A stretch of DNA of 64,000 nt from Nitrososphaerales archaeon (GTDB lineage: Archaea > Thermoproteota > Nitrososphaeria > Nitrososphaerales > CADDZS01), in contig JASHOD010000039.1 of the NCBI GenBank assembly GCA_030041295.1, forward strand, positions 1 to 64,000, in the 5' to 3' direction. The notes beneath the pieces are model-generated. The model was not told where the DNA came from. It did not search any database and saw only the letters and a list, made by a program, of their open reading frames with translations. Positions 1 to 8,791 of this stretch are shown here, piece by piece. Made by a program: the position numbers and the translations under genes. How positions within the stretch are numbered: position 1 is the stretch's first letter; each line of letters starts with the position of its first letter.

Positions 1-234
1 GTCCATTATGACCCTAGCGGGTCGGAGTACTCCACAATCAAACCTATCCTGGAAAAGATAATGAACCAGGGCGAGTCTAGCGAAAGTACTGCCGAAGATG
101 GTTCCAAAGTCATGATCCGAAAACTATCATTCGTTGATTCTTGCGGTAACGCGGTTCAACTTGAAAGACAATCGCACCTTTCAAAGTCCGGGAAAGCAAC
201 CACGATTATATTTGAGCAGTGCGAATTGATCTAA
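1..234 (+). CDS. C-terminal end of an unknown protein (cut by window edge)
   Basis: Frame 1 is open from the first base to a TAA at 232-234, giving 77 residues with no start needed inside the window. The peptide is hydrophilic, has two Cys residues and shows no motif I recognise. It ends 124 bp before the convergent unknown gene at 358. The open frame and plausible composition suggest a genuine gene tail; other frames close quickly. Function unknown. Confidence 0.45.
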   Translation, partial: VHYDPSGSEYSTIKPILEKIMNQGESSESTAEDGSKVMIRKLSFVDSCGNAVQLERQSHLSKSGKATTIIFEQCELI

Positions 235-357
235 ATGATGCTAACGCAAAACCTTCCGTAAGTCACAAGTTAAAGACAAGTGTTCGATGAGCTGAGGATT
301 CTAGTTATATCCTTCTTTTCAGGAACTAGGCTCGCTTTCAAGCCCAGTAGCCGCTTC

Positions 358-759
358 TTACTTGGACTTTGAAACTGACGGTCTCGTTCTTGCTGATGGT
401 CGAAGCGCCTTATGTCTAAAAAAATCGGCAGCTGCCTTGTAGATAGGACTCTGTGAAGAGTTCACAAGGTTACATTTCCTGCCTGCGAACTCAAAGCTTG
501 GTACGTAATTTTCCAGCGGCGCAAACGAGACGAAAAACCAGTGAACGGTTCCCCTAAGGATCTCATCCACCAACAATTCTGAGACCGCAGACGACGAAGC
601 GAGTGCAATAACAAAACCGTCAGCCCAAACTAGGTTGTACGGAGTATCTGGTGGAGTTCCTTGGAACGAAATTGAAGCTAGCTCCTCAGGAGTGTCGAAC
701 TTCATGAAATCGTGAATTATCAGTCGCTTGGGAGGAGCATAGCTTACTTTGATGCTCAA
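358..759 (-). CDS. Small hypothetical protein downstream of a wHTH regulator
   Basis: This encodes 133 residues and I do not recognise the family. It starts with TTG, whose TTGA overlaps the TGA stop of the upstream wHTH gene, so the two are almost certainly co-transcribed and translationally coupled. The N-terminal two thirds have alternating hydrophobic strand-like segments. The last 20 residues are basic and Ser-rich. No signal peptide or membrane segment is visible. Its partnership with a regulator suggests a regulatory or sensing role, which is inference only. Confidence 0.55.
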   Translation of the reverse strand: MSIKVSYAPPKRLIIHDFMKFDTPEELASISFQGTPPDTPYNLVWADGFVIALASSSAVSELLVDEILRGTVHWFFVSFAPLENYVPSFEFAGRKCNLVNSSQSPIYKAAADFFRHKALRPSARTRPSVSKSK

Positions 760-1190
760 CGGCGAATCACCGGCTCAAGAGAAATGCCATATCCGCTAAC
801 TTGTCCAAGTGTGTGGATTGGCAAAAGTGGAGTTGCATTTGGAATCTTGAATGCGGTTTTTTGTATGTTGAACACACCAAATAATGCATCAACGATTCTA
901 GTTGCTAAAGGCGTAATTTCATAGTAAGAATGTTCTCCAGAAGTCGGGTTCTCCTTGGAAAAGTTTCTAATCATTCCTGCGGCTTCTAGTTCGTTCAGAT
1001 GACTATTCAGAGTTCCTTTGACAACATTCGTTCCCTCAAGCAATTGAGACCACGAAAGCTCTCCATCTCTTCTCAGCTCAATTAATATCTGACGTCTTTG
1101 CTTATCGGCAAGGGTCTTGATAATTCTGACAATTGGTTCTGGAAAGTCAGGTTTCTCTTCCATTCTCGGTTCGTTCTGATTTTCGGGCAT
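756..1190 (-). CDS. ArsR-like winged-helix transcriptional regulator
   Basis: A 144-residue protein with an acidic N-terminal tail (1-18) followed by a winged helix at about 20-100. IVRIIKTLADKQRRQILIEL is the first helix, LSWSQLLEGTNVVKGTLNSH the helix-turn-helix, and the region up to HSYYEITP is the wing. This is the archaeal ArsR-like fold that binds palindromic operators as a dimer. The ATG start lies only 5 bp from a perfect 9+2+9 inverted repeat (1196-1215), which suggests autoregulation and control of the divergent gene at 1268. It forms an operon with the 133-residue protein at 358. The ligand is unknown; the family call is firm, the target is inferred. Confidence 0.8.
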   Translation of the reverse strand: MPENQNEPRMEEKPDFPEPIVRIIKTLADKQRRQILIELRRDGELSWSQLLEGTNVVKGTLNSHLNELEAAGMIRNFSKENPTSGEHSYYEITPLATRIVDALFGVFNIQKTAFKIPNATPLLPIHTLGQVSGYGISLEPVIRR

Positions 1191-1195
1191 AGCTT

Positions 1196-1227
1196 AGGAC
1201 GATCAAGATCGTCCTTCCACATATATA
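1196..1227. promoter_or_regulatory. Divergent promoter: 20-bp palindrome plus TATA box
   Basis: AGGACGATC-AA-GATCGTCCT at 1196-1215 is a perfect inverted repeat with 9-bp arms. It is followed at once by a TATA-like ATATATA at about 1219-1226. For the plus-strand gene the TATA box predicts transcription from about 1248, giving a leader of about 20 nt before the TTG at 1268. For the minus-strand regulator the palindrome sits just upstream of its ATG. This is a typical operator site for a dimeric wHTH protein, most simply the neighbour's product. Confidence 0.65.
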
Positions 1228-1267
1228 GGTTCTTCCATCTTCTGAATGCGCATTACTCAGATCACCT

Positions 1268-1849
1268 TTGGCTTTCGATATAGAGAATTGGACAAGTTGG
1301 CCTGGCTATCTTGCCTACCTTAAGGATGTCCGCCTTCTAGTCCTTGGATCATACAAGAATGGAGGATACAAGATACTTTCAGAGGTAACAAATGGACTGA
1401 TTAAGGCTGGCATTGCGAATTCAAGGCTTGTGGCTGATTTCGATCCGGAAGCAGAGAAGAAACAATTCGATCCAGAAACCTACGAACTGTCGAAAAGCGA
1501 ATATTGGATCGAAAGAGCTGATCTCTTACTTTTCGACTTTATCGCAGGATTAGACAACGGAGGAATTGCAATGGAACTCGCCTACGCTATAGAAAGAGAC
1601 ATGATGCATCGAGCGATAGTCGCGTATAACGAAAGGGATGGAAAGACCGTTTCCTCGCTTATCAAGCAAAGAGTGAAACGTTATAGCTCCTTAGTGACAG
1701 AAATTAGATATTCGAATGAAACAGAATTAGTAGATCAAGTCAAAGGTAGCGTCGTATCAAAGCTTGAAATGTTGTATGAACGCCTGAGATTTAGAACTCC
1801 CGAAGAATGGGAAACAGGATCCAACACAAGATCAGAAGATACAGCTTAA
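1268..1849 (+). CDS. Nucleoside 2-deoxyribosyltransferase-like protein (DUF7509-type)
   Basis: A 193-residue soluble protein with a Rossmann-like start, RLLVLGSYKNGG, then a helix and the strand RLVADFDPE. Further on come SEYWIERADLLLFDF and GGIAMELAYAIE, the pattern of the NDT/TIR-like fold in which the late Glu is catalytic in true NDTs. It resembles the DUF7509 family of archaea as I remember it. It starts with TTG behind a TATA box and an operator, and diverges from a wHTH gene. Proteins of this fold hydrolyse or transfer N-glycosidic bonds, including in nucleotide signalling and immunity, but the substrate here is unknown. The C-terminal 40 residues are helical and charged. Confidence 0.6.
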   Translation: MAFDIENWTSWPGYLAYLKDVRLLVLGSYKNGGYKILSEVTNGLIKAGIANSRLVADFDPEAEKKQFDPETYELSKSEYWIERADLLLFDFIAGLDNGGIAMELAYAIERDMMHRAIVAYNERDGKTVSSLIKQRVKRYSSLVTEIRYSNETELVDQVKGSVVSKLEMLYERLRFRTPEEWETGSNTRSEDTA

Positions 1850-1927
1850 TTTTCATAATTCCAAGAGAAGCGTGCTCTTGCAAACTTTGAAGAGTCCACT
1901 GAATCATACCGAATGGTTATCTCACTT

Positions 1928-2317
1928 TTATGTGCGTCTTCTTCTTGTTGTTCTTCTCAATCTTCCGCTAACGCGAGGGTTCTCAATAAGATCTGACCAG
2001 AAAAGTCCAGAGAGACCCATAATTATTCCGTAAAACAGTGGAAAAGCAACTATCATAAGGGCCGAGGGAAGCGAGGTAAGCGAAGACATGACCCCGGAGA
2101 GTTTCGCTACCATGGGAAGGGGGTACAAGAGGTAGAGCGACATCGACGCAAGCAAGCCTATGAAGAAACCAATCATAAGAGCATATTTCTTTCTCATCTT
2201 CAAAAGTGGCAGGGCCGCAAGCACTCCTATCCATATCACTGGCACGAAAAGATTGAATGCGTACGATAGGGCGATCGATACTGGAATGCCCAAATAGACA
2301 TAATACTTGCTATTCAT
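1928..2317 (-). CDS. Small four-helix membrane protein, operon partner of the acylase
   Basis: A 129-residue protein with about four hydrophobic segments (roughly 5-25, 28-40, 48-68 and 85-108) and a very basic C-terminal tail of RRTTRRRRT type expected in the cytoplasm. Its start overlaps the 3' end of the penicillin acylase gene by 8 bp, so it is translated from the same message. I do not recognise a family. It could assist export or anchoring of the acylase, or be an unrelated permease-like protein. Confidence 0.65.
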   Translation of the reverse strand: MNSKYYVYLGIPVSIALSYAFNLFVPVIWIGVLAALPLLKMRKKYALMIGFFIGLLASMSLYLLYPLPMVAKLSGVMSSLTSLPSALMIVAFPLFYGIIMGLSGLFWSDLIENPRVSGRLRRTTRRRRT

Positions 2318-4814
2318 AGCGTAGCACCACCGTAGTATTTTGGTCGTTCATGTTGTAGTACTCGTGATTTAACCAGTAATTCAGCTGGTTTGAGAAATAA
2401 TAGCTTAGGACATTCTCGCTCGGCCCTCCCGGAAACACGCCGTAAAACTGCCCCATTCCTGGGGAGGATACTTCTCTTAGCGAGGATCCCACCGACACAT
2501 ATGGCTCCGGCACGTTAAGCGCCAACGGAACGCCTCCCACGCTTACAGTATTATCATCACCCCATATCGGAATTGGTCCTATTGAGAGAGCGCTCTCTCC
2601 CGTGAGACTAGATATCTCGAGCTCGTGCACTCTGCCCCAAGTCCAGTCGCCCACGGACGACCCCAGCTTCTGGGTGAGCAAGCCTACTTCGCTTGCAAAG
2701 GAGTTTCTAACTAGGTCAGTAAAGTTCCCATTGAACCATAGCGAGCTCTGGTTTGTCTCTGCCAGATAAATTGCAGTTGGAATGAATGCCTCTGGCAGGC
2801 TGGACGTGAATGCCGAGGGCAGCGTCGTGAAGTTATTCTCCGCGTAAACCTGTGCAAAGCTCTCGTTGTACATCTCGGAAACTAGATACCAATAGACTGT
2901 CATTCCAACCTGATCCTCGTACGCAGTGTAGTTCCAAGCACTAAGGTAACCAAATGTTTGCTGCTCCGACGAGCTCATCGACAATCCTCTTAGAGCATTA
3001 AGGAGATACGGTGTTAGAAGAGAGGCCCAATAATCTGTCACGTTTGACTGGAGGCTCATCATATCCTCAATAGTCATGTCGGGGTGAGAAGCCAGATAAT
3101 TGGAGATTGATTCCGCCCTCCCTCCCAGATCCCAGAATCCCCCAACAAACGGATACGGGTAGTTGAGACCGACAGTTGGCTGGTTTGGAGCAAAGGCATA
3201 CCCCCTCGAGGGATCAGTAACCTGGGGCAGGTATTGGAATGGTACGTATCCAGAGGGTTCGTATGTAGACACGCTGCCATTCAATAGTGACCGAGAACCC
3301 ACAACCTGCACTTGCTTTCCATTTGGGAGCGTTTCGTTGATTAACGGATAACCGCCGGCTGTGACATAACCTGCGTCCTTCGATGAAACAAGTGCGAAGT
3401 TTTGTGGAGGCGATCCCCAGTATCTTAGAGCATTTACCATCCCAGTGTAATTCTGGGATTGATCTAATTCCAGTTCAGTTACAAGGTCATAGGAAGAATT
3501 TGCGAGAGGCCAGTTGAAGCTAATTCCATAGTTCGAATTCCTTGCAATTAGCGGCCCGTTGTTTGTGTAGTATACACTGTAAGTCTTGCCAAGAAGAGTA
3601 TAGTTGTAAACAGTCAACGCATGATAAGACCCGCCGTAGAGGTAAGAATTCCCCTTAAGAACCTCGAGGTACTCGTTAGCAGAATTTCCCTCCGATGTCG
3701 TGAGGCCCCAAGATGTGTATTGCGTGTGCCCGATGAGTATTCCAGGAACTCCGGCCAGATCCCATCCCGTGACGTTGTATCCTGGAGCTTCAAGTTGCAT
3801 TGGAATCCAAAGCGAGGGGGCAAGAAGACTCAAGTGCGGATCATTTGCCAAAAGGGCGTAACCTGACGCCGAATCGTTCCCAGTAACAACCCAACTGTTG
3901 CTGCCGATCGATGAATCAAGCGAATGAACACCCGGGATCGAGTAGGGATCTGAAATGTTCGAAAGGGCTTGTGCGATTAGTGGACTGAGGCTCTTTAACA
4001 GCGTTTCATTAACTCCGGTAGCCCAGCTCGCAAACCAATTTTGAGACCAAAAGTAAGAATCATTCACTCCCTGAGAACTCAAGCTGTAATTGTTGATCGT
4101 TCCGTCTCCGGGTACAACTGTGATGTTTTCTGTAAGGTACGGATAGTACGGCCATGTCAAAGTTGTATTGTAATACCCCAGCTGGTTGTAAAATAGATCC
4201 ATCTCGAGTGGTTCCGCCGCGCCAGTCGTGAGTGACCATGACATGTATTCCTGCCAGCAGAGAGTGTAGAAAACAGACCATTGAAATGGCGCAAAGCCAA
4301 GGAGTTTGAAACCGAGGTGCGCCGATGATGACGACGGTCCGCTCTGGTTGATGTATGCGTTGACTCCATCCGCGTAGTCTTCCAAGTAACCATAGTAGGT
4401 TGGATAATGTGTTTCATATGATTGCTCAAGCTCAAGCGCATTTTCCGGAAGGCCTATGAGACGCATTGTAACATCTGAGCTCAGTCCAGCGTTGCCTACG
4501 TAGCGGCTCAGATTACCTGAGGCAAGTAGTGCTTCAAGTTCCATCTGGAAAAGACGTTGACTCGCCGAATAGTACCCCTGAGCATAGAACATATCGTGGA
4601 CGTTACTTGCATCGATGTGAGCAAGTCCAGAAGTATCAATCGTAACATTGACGGGGCTTTCGAGCCCAGGCACGTTTAGAGTAGTAGAGGAAAGACTAGA
4701 ACCATTGATCGACTGCCATACCCCGAGCGAAGGACTAAGCAATGCAAAGCTGTTTGAAACATACGATACGAGAATAATGACGACAAAGATTGCCGCAAGC
4801 CACCTTATCTTCAT
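2310..4814 (-). CDS. Secreted penicillin acylase family (Ntn-hydrolase, S45) protein
   Basis: An 834-residue precursor with an uncleaved or cleavable N-terminal hydrophobic segment (about 5-26). It then follows the alpha-chain/spacer/beta-chain layout of S45 acylases. The motif GSNSWVV at 304-310 places the autocatalytic nucleophile Ser at 305, followed by NDPHL as in the family. Many N-x-S/T sequons fit an extracellular, glycosylated archaeal protein. Family members cleave amides of penicillins, N-acyl-homoserine lactones or acylated peptides; the substrate here cannot be read from sequence. The length matches the family (about 750-850). A 129-residue membrane protein overlaps its 3' end. 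Family assignment is firm; secretion is inferred from the leader. Confidence 0.9.
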   Translation of the reverse strand: MKIRWLAAIFVVIILVSYVSNSFALLSPSLGVWQSINGSSLSSTTLNVPGLESPVNVTIDTSGLAHIDASNVHDMFYAQGYYSASQRLFQMELEALLASGNLSRYVGNAGLSSDVTMRLIGLPENALELEQSYETHYPTYYGYLEDYADGVNAYINQSGPSSSSAHLGFKLLGFAPFQWSVFYTLCWQEYMSWSLTTGAAEPLEMDLFYNQLGYYNTTLTWPYYPYLTENITVVPGDGTINNYSLSSQGVNDSYFWSQNWFASWATGVNETLLKSLSPLIAQALSNISDPYSIPGVHSLDSSIGSNSWVVTGNDSASGYALLANDPHLSLLAPSLWIPMQLEAPGYNVTGWDLAGVPGILIGHTQYTSWGLTTSEGNSANEYLEVLKGNSYLYGGSYHALTVYNYTLLGKTYSVYYTNNGPLIARNSNYGISFNWPLANSSYDLVTELELDQSQNYTGMVNALRYWGSPPQNFALVSSKDAGYVTAGGYPLINETLPNGKQVQVVGSRSLLNGSVSTYEPSGYVPFQYLPQVTDPSRGYAFAPNQPTVGLNYPYPFVGGFWDLGGRAESISNYLASHPDMTIEDMMSLQSNVTDYWASLLTPYLLNALRGLSMSSSEQQTFGYLSAWNYTAYEDQVGMTVYWYLVSEMYNESFAQVYAENNFTTLPSAFTSSLPEAFIPTAIYLAETNQSSLWFNGNFTDLVRNSFASEVGLLTQKLGSSVGDWTWGRVHELEISSLTGESALSIGPIPIWGDDNTVSVGGVPLALNVPEPYVSVGSSLREVSSPGMGQFYGVFPGGPSENVLSYYFSNQLNYWLNHEYYNMNDQNTTVVLRYE

Positions 4815-5028
4815 TGGACAAGAAAAAGATTCAATTTTGGACAGGATTAAAACATTCTTTTCTTTTTGATGCTCATTTAGAGACTCCTTGTCGTAGTTTT
4901 ACTGTCCATTTTTCATGAAGAGTATTGATGAAAGAGAACCTATTCATTACCCCTACTTGAGCATCGACTATTTCGACCTAGAAGTCAAGGAGCCGACATC
5001 GGAGAACTAAATAATGAGATGGCAATTC

Positions 5029-5255
5029 TCAAATGGAGTCCAAATCAATAACATCGAGCCCGATTTTCCTGTAAATTCCTTCGCTTGAGAGCAGTTTTCG
5101 TTGTTGAATCTTGGCAGTTGCTGCATGCAAAGAATCAAGGAAACTCAGATCTCGCCATTCTGATCGCATCCTTTCAGCCAAAATTACCTCGTTCAACCGG
5201 ACTGGAACGAAATCACCGACTCCCATAATCGCCGAGTAACGCAGCGATCAGCGTC
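5029..5255 (-). pseudogene. Frameshifted C-terminal relic of a PIN-domain toxin
   Basis: The last 65 codons match the C-terminus of the intact PIN gene at 13359-13832 almost residue for residue (VGDFVP, LNEVILAERMR, SLHAATAK, LLSSEGIY). At 5218-5222 the relic has one extra C compared with the intact copy (gactccc versus gactcc). This breaks the frame: upstream of it the other frame reads IAALLGDYG, matching MAALFGDYG. Homology fades beyond about 5255. The N-terminal half with the first catalytic Asp, and the AbrB partner, are absent, so it is a dead duplicate. Confidence 0.8.
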
Positions 5256-5303
5256 TTTGTCGAAGAGAATTCAAAAAAAACAAGGGATGGGGATCCCTTT
5301 ATC

Positions 5304-5729
5304 TTAGAGCGCAAAGAACTTCTTGTCAAGTTCGCCAGTTGCGGAATCGGTTGTCCACTCAACTCTGCACTTCCTATTGTTCATCCACGAAAGTTTTGGA
5401 GATTGAGTCACGAAGATGACCTCGCCTTCACCCTTGCTTGTGGTCGGGCCAGTCACCCTTCCAACTCCGTGAAGCGTGCCCACTATTACATCTCCGTCAT
5501 TCGTTGATTGCAGTATTTTTGCGTCCCCATCATACGTACCATCTGTCCTTAGCAATAATGACACTGTCTCCACATGACGACCAGAATATGATGCTCCTGC
5601 TACTTCACCCGCGTAGTTTACTTCAGCTCTTATGGCGAAGGGCGTAATTTCTTTAATCGTCTCTGTTGTAACCTTGGCGCGCACCTCACTAAGAAGAGTT
5701 CCTCTCTCAATTGGCTTTTGAACCTGCAT
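5304..5729 (-). CDS. Small beta-rich hypothetical protein (possible DUF3224/AOC-like barrel)
   Basis: A 141-residue soluble protein dominated by alternating beta strands: ETVSLLLRTDGTYDGDAKIL, DVIVGTLHGVGRVTG, GEGEVIFVTQSP. This layout resembles the small antiparallel barrels of the DUF3224/allene-oxide-cyclase-like superfamily. No catalytic residue can be named. The start is supported by a strong GGAGGTG Shine-Dalgarno-type sequence about 14 nt upstream of ATG, with a small palindrome just beyond. The product is probably cytosolic, without a signal peptide. Confidence 0.6.
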   Translation of the reverse strand: MQVQKPIERGTLLSEVRAKVTTETIKEITPFAIRAEVNYAGEVAGASYSGRHVETVSLLLRTDGTYDGDAKILQSTNDGDVIVGTLHGVGRVTGPTTSKGEGEVIFVTQSPKLSWMNNRKCRVEWTTDSATGELDKKFFAL

Positions 5730-5748
5730 ATGCTCTCTCTTTCACCTC

Positions 5749-5762
5749 CCCACCCTGGTGGG
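5749..5762. promoter_or_regulatory. 14-bp inverted repeat at the ribosome binding site
   Basis: CCCACC-CT-GGTGGG is a perfect inverted repeat with 6-bp arms. It overlaps the GGAGGTG ribosome binding site of the gene at 5304-5729, about 19-32 nt upstream of its ATG. As RNA it would sequester the Shine-Dalgarno G run in a GC-rich hairpin; as DNA it could be an operator. Confidence 0.4.
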
Positions 5763-6092
5763 TAAACATGTAACTCTAATACGGCTTAAAGAAGAGTCAC
5801 TTGCGATTCACAATGAATGACTTGATAGATTTCAGCCGAAGATTTTCAAATTATTACTGATTTTGCTCTAAATCTCGCTTGAATTTTGAAATGACCTTGA
5901 ATCAAAACGAAACTCAGAGAAAGCGTGGCATCGCATCGATAGACTTGATTGGAACATATGCATGCATACAGGCACAGAGAGACAGACCTAGGTACTGAAC
6001 AGCCAACTTCTTTTTTTGAAAGCGCTGTCTGGAGAAAGTGCTCAAGAGGAATTATTGGACAATTCCCAATAGTAACAATCATGCACGGCGCC
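5763..6092. other. Intergenic stretch without a supported gene
   Basis: About 330 bp between the barrel protein promoter and the end of the cyclase gene. Short open frames exist on both strands but have poor composition and no ribosome binding site. I see no tRNA, repeat or obvious promoter beyond that of the minus-strand gene at 5304. Confidence 0.4.
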
Positions 6093-8018
6093 CTAAGGAA
6101 GGAGTCCCACTTTCTTACAGAATTCGGGGAACCGCGGATCATTTTGCAGCCCTTCAAAGAGCGGGTCGAATTTAATAAAGGGCCACCAGTCGTGAGTTTC
6201 TGCCTCTCTCATGAGAGCTTTGAAAGCTTGGTCGAGGTCTCCGAGCGCCGTCCCTATCCATACTTGGGCACGTAAGCGGGTTGATTCAGATTCGTCTTTC
6301 ATTAGGTCCCTCAGTTCGTCTATCGCTTCCTCTTTCTTCCCCGACAGGGTGTATGCCATGCCACGTGTCGCTCTGAGATGACGATCATTGGGATTGAATC
6401 TCAGACCGTCAGCCAACACCTCACTTGCATTGGCAAAGTCCTTCATTTGCAGATAGCAATGTGCAGTCTGCAAGTAGATCCATGGAGTCCTTCGGTGAAG
6501 TTCCCTAGCCCCTTTCGCGACTTCTAGTGCTTCGTCCGCCTTTCCTGACACCCTTAGAACCATTATCAAACCACCCGCTTGGGCTACATTAAGTGGGTCG
6601 AGGGAACACGCCTTCCGATAGTATTGAATAGCCTCATCAAATCTACCGAAATTACCATAAGTCTGGCCAAGAAGGCTGTTTGCGTCGGCTAGGTTCGGGT
6701 TGATTCTGATCGCCTTTTCCAGCTCGGAGAGTGCTTCCTCAAATCTGTCCGTAGCATGGTGGGCATCGGCCATCGCTAGGTGAGCTTCGGCAGACTCCGG
6801 CCCCAGCTCGAGAGCTTTGCGGGCGGCAGCTTCAGCCATGTTGACACAAGTGGTAAAATCTGCCCATCCAGATCCCAGACTCCACCAAGCGGAGGCCAGT
6901 TCCGCATAGGCACGAACGAATGTAGGATCCTTCGAGATGGCATCCTTGAGGAGTGCGATGGCCTCTCGGCAGTTTGTTTCGTTGACTTCGTTTAAGAGCT
7001 GGATCGCTTTGAGATACAAGGTATATGCTTCAATGTTGTTAGTTGACTCGACTCGTTCTTTTTCTTCATCCAGAAGCTTCAACTTCAATGCTCCTGCAAC
7101 TTTTTCAGCAACGGAGCTTTGAACTTCGAATATGTCCTCAAGGTTCCTGTCGTAGTTCTCTGCCCAGAGATGACCTTCAGTGTTAGCGTTGATCAGCTGT
7201 GCACTCACACGAATCCTGCTCCCTGCCTTTCTCACGCTGCCTTCAAGAAGAGTGCCGACCTTCAGCTCCTTCCCGATCTGGGAAGCGTTCTTCTCCTTCT
7301 TCTTGTAGTTCATGATTGACGTGCGCGCTATGACTTCCAATCCTCTTACCAGAGAGATTCTTGTGATGAGCTCGTCCGTCAACCCATCGGCGAAGTACTC
7401 ATCATTTGGATCTGGACTCATGCTCACGAAAGGAAGGACAGCAATCCTTCTAGAGTCTCCCTGGATCACCAACTCTACTTTCTCGTGGTCCTCTTCCCAA
7501 GGCATCACAACACTGTATACAGCGACTGGTGCGCTCACATTCTTCAAAGACTTCTCTCCTAGAGAAACCAAGGGAATGTGAAGCTTATTCTGCACCTGAT
7601 CATAGACCTGCTGGGAGACGCATATCCCTTCAGGTGTGGCAATAGGCTCTATTCGGGATGCTATATTGACTGCATCGCCGAAGATATCACCTACCCTGTG
7701 TATCACATCTCCTAGATGGATGCCTATCCTGAGCTTGATCTTCCACTCCTCTTTGGAAGAGACGTTATAATCGTGAAGGTAAGACTGGATTTCCGTGGCG
7801 CATTTTAAGGCATCCAGTGCGCTCTCGAATTCGACCAGAAAGGAATCACCGATTGCCTTGACCTCTTTGCCGTGGAACTTTGGGAAGAAAGGCCTCAGGA
7901 GCTGATTGTGCCGCTCTAGCACTTCCATCGCCCGAGATTCGTCGAGCTGAGTTAGGGCTGTATATCCCACGATGTCCGTATACATGATCGCAGCGAGTCT
8001 ACGCTCGCCCCCAGACAA
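6093..8018 (-). CDS. Class III nucleotide cyclase with TolB-like and TPR domains
   Basis: A 641-residue cytosolic protein. Residues 6-170 are a class III adenylate/guanylate cyclase domain with metal-binding Asp15 (YTDIVGYT) and Asp58 (IGDSF), purine-contacting Lys54, and the transition-state pair Asn118/Arg122 (GDAVNIASR), all present. Residues 190-315 (RIAVLPF, DEYFADGLTDELI, LLEGSVRKAG) are the TolB/CadC-C-terminal-like linker found in bacterial cyclase-TPR proteins. About 330-620 hold tandem TPRs. Predicted product is cAMP or cGMP, with the TPRs as a protein-binding sensor. It has a frameshifted paralog at 49805-51785 and a truncated one at 56657, so this is the only apparently functional copy in the window. 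No partner gene is adjacent. Confidence 0.9.
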   Translation of the reverse strand: MSGGERRLAAIMYTDIVGYTALTQLDESRAMEVLERHNQLLRPFFPKFHGKEVKAIGDSFLVEFESALDALKCATEIQSYLHDYNVSSKEEWKIKLRIGIHLGDVIHRVGDIFGDAVNIASRIEPIATPEGICVSQQVYDQVQNKLHIPLVSLGEKSLKNVSAPVAVYSVVMPWEEDHEKVELVIQGDSRRIAVLPFVSMSPDPNDEYFADGLTDELITRISLVRGLEVIARTSIMNYKKKEKNASQIGKELKVGTLLEGSVRKAGSRIRVSAQLINANTEGHLWAENYDRNLEDIFEVQSSVAEKVAGALKLKLLDEEKERVESTNNIEAYTLYLKAIQLLNEVNETNCREAIALLKDAISKDPTFVRAYAELASAWWSLGSGWADFTTCVNMAEAAARKALELGPESAEAHLAMADAHHATDRFEEALSELEKAIRINPNLADANSLLGQTYGNFGRFDEAIQYYRKACSLDPLNVAQAGGLIMVLRVSGKADEALEVAKGARELHRRTPWIYLQTAHCYLQMKDFANASEVLADGLRFNPNDRHLRATRGMAYTLSGKKEEAIDELRDLMKDESESTRLRAQVWIGTALGDLDQAFKALMREAETHDWWPFIKFDPLFEGLQNDPRFPEFCKKVGLLP

Positions 8019-8191
8019 TTCGTGTCCCTTGATTTGTCAAAGTTCATCCGAAGATAAAACAGTTTGCTACGTGTCGAAGGAGAAGACTAGCGGATGTTAT
8101 CGCATCTTGCAACGATTTTCAGAGGGAATTCAACTCCTCACTTTCTTATCAAATTCCCGCAGGCCGGTTCGTATTCGAGGATTAGCCTCGT

Positions 8192-8407
8192 CTATAGCAG
8201 TTTCCAAATATAACTAGTCTCTTCCTCTGGTCGATTCTTTCCCTGTCTTTCCTGCACTATGAGACCAAAGTCTTGGAAAATGAGCGGCCCCAAGCTACTA
8301 AACTCTTTGATAATCCTTTGAAGTTCGATCTCTAACTCATAATCACTGATCTGCTCCGGTCTCCACTTGTATATCAGTTGACTGACTGAGGTTTTCAGAT
8401 CTCCCAT
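8192..8407 (-). CDS. Small hypothetical protein (71 aa)
   Basis: An ATG-started 71-residue frame with a helical, charged composition (YELEIELQRIIKEF). It lies upstream of the cyclase gene in the same direction, with 173 bp between. No clear ribosome binding site or motif is visible. It may be a small adaptor or a chance frame. Confidence 0.35.
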   Translation of the reverse strand: MGDLKTSVSQLIYKWRPEQISDYELEIELQRIIKEFSSLGPLIFQDFGLIVQERQGKNRPEEETSYIWKLL

Positions 8408-8791
8408 GCTTTTCTGGACGCGCTTGCTGCTTCCTTTCTGACCGTTGTTTTACTGAGCCCTTGTTGAAGACAGACCAATGAAAAGAAAAATAAGCCACGA
8501 ATTCGTTAATTTCTGTTATAGCAAGTATAGAGTGAGACGTGGATGTCCATGCGGATGCAAAAATAACATCTTAGAGGTTATATTATTTGTCTGAGTTGCG
8601 AAAAAGGGATTCATAGAAAATGATTCTAAGGATTTCCAAGGAAACACTAGCCTCTTTGATTTCCTTTCGTTCCTTTCCATACTTTTCAAATCAGGTCATG
8701 CTTTTTTTGACATATACATTCTCATAAGACCAGAAGAGACCTGCGGGATACAGTCCGGAGAGGAAGCATTTTTCTTATCTATGTCTCGTGT
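8408..8791. other. AT-rich intergenic region
   Basis: About 380 bp of low-complexity AT-rich sequence with runs such as ttttttt and many short stops in all frames. It should contain the promoters of the flanking divergent small genes, but I cannot point to one convincing TATA box. No RNA gene signature seen. Confidence 0.4.
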
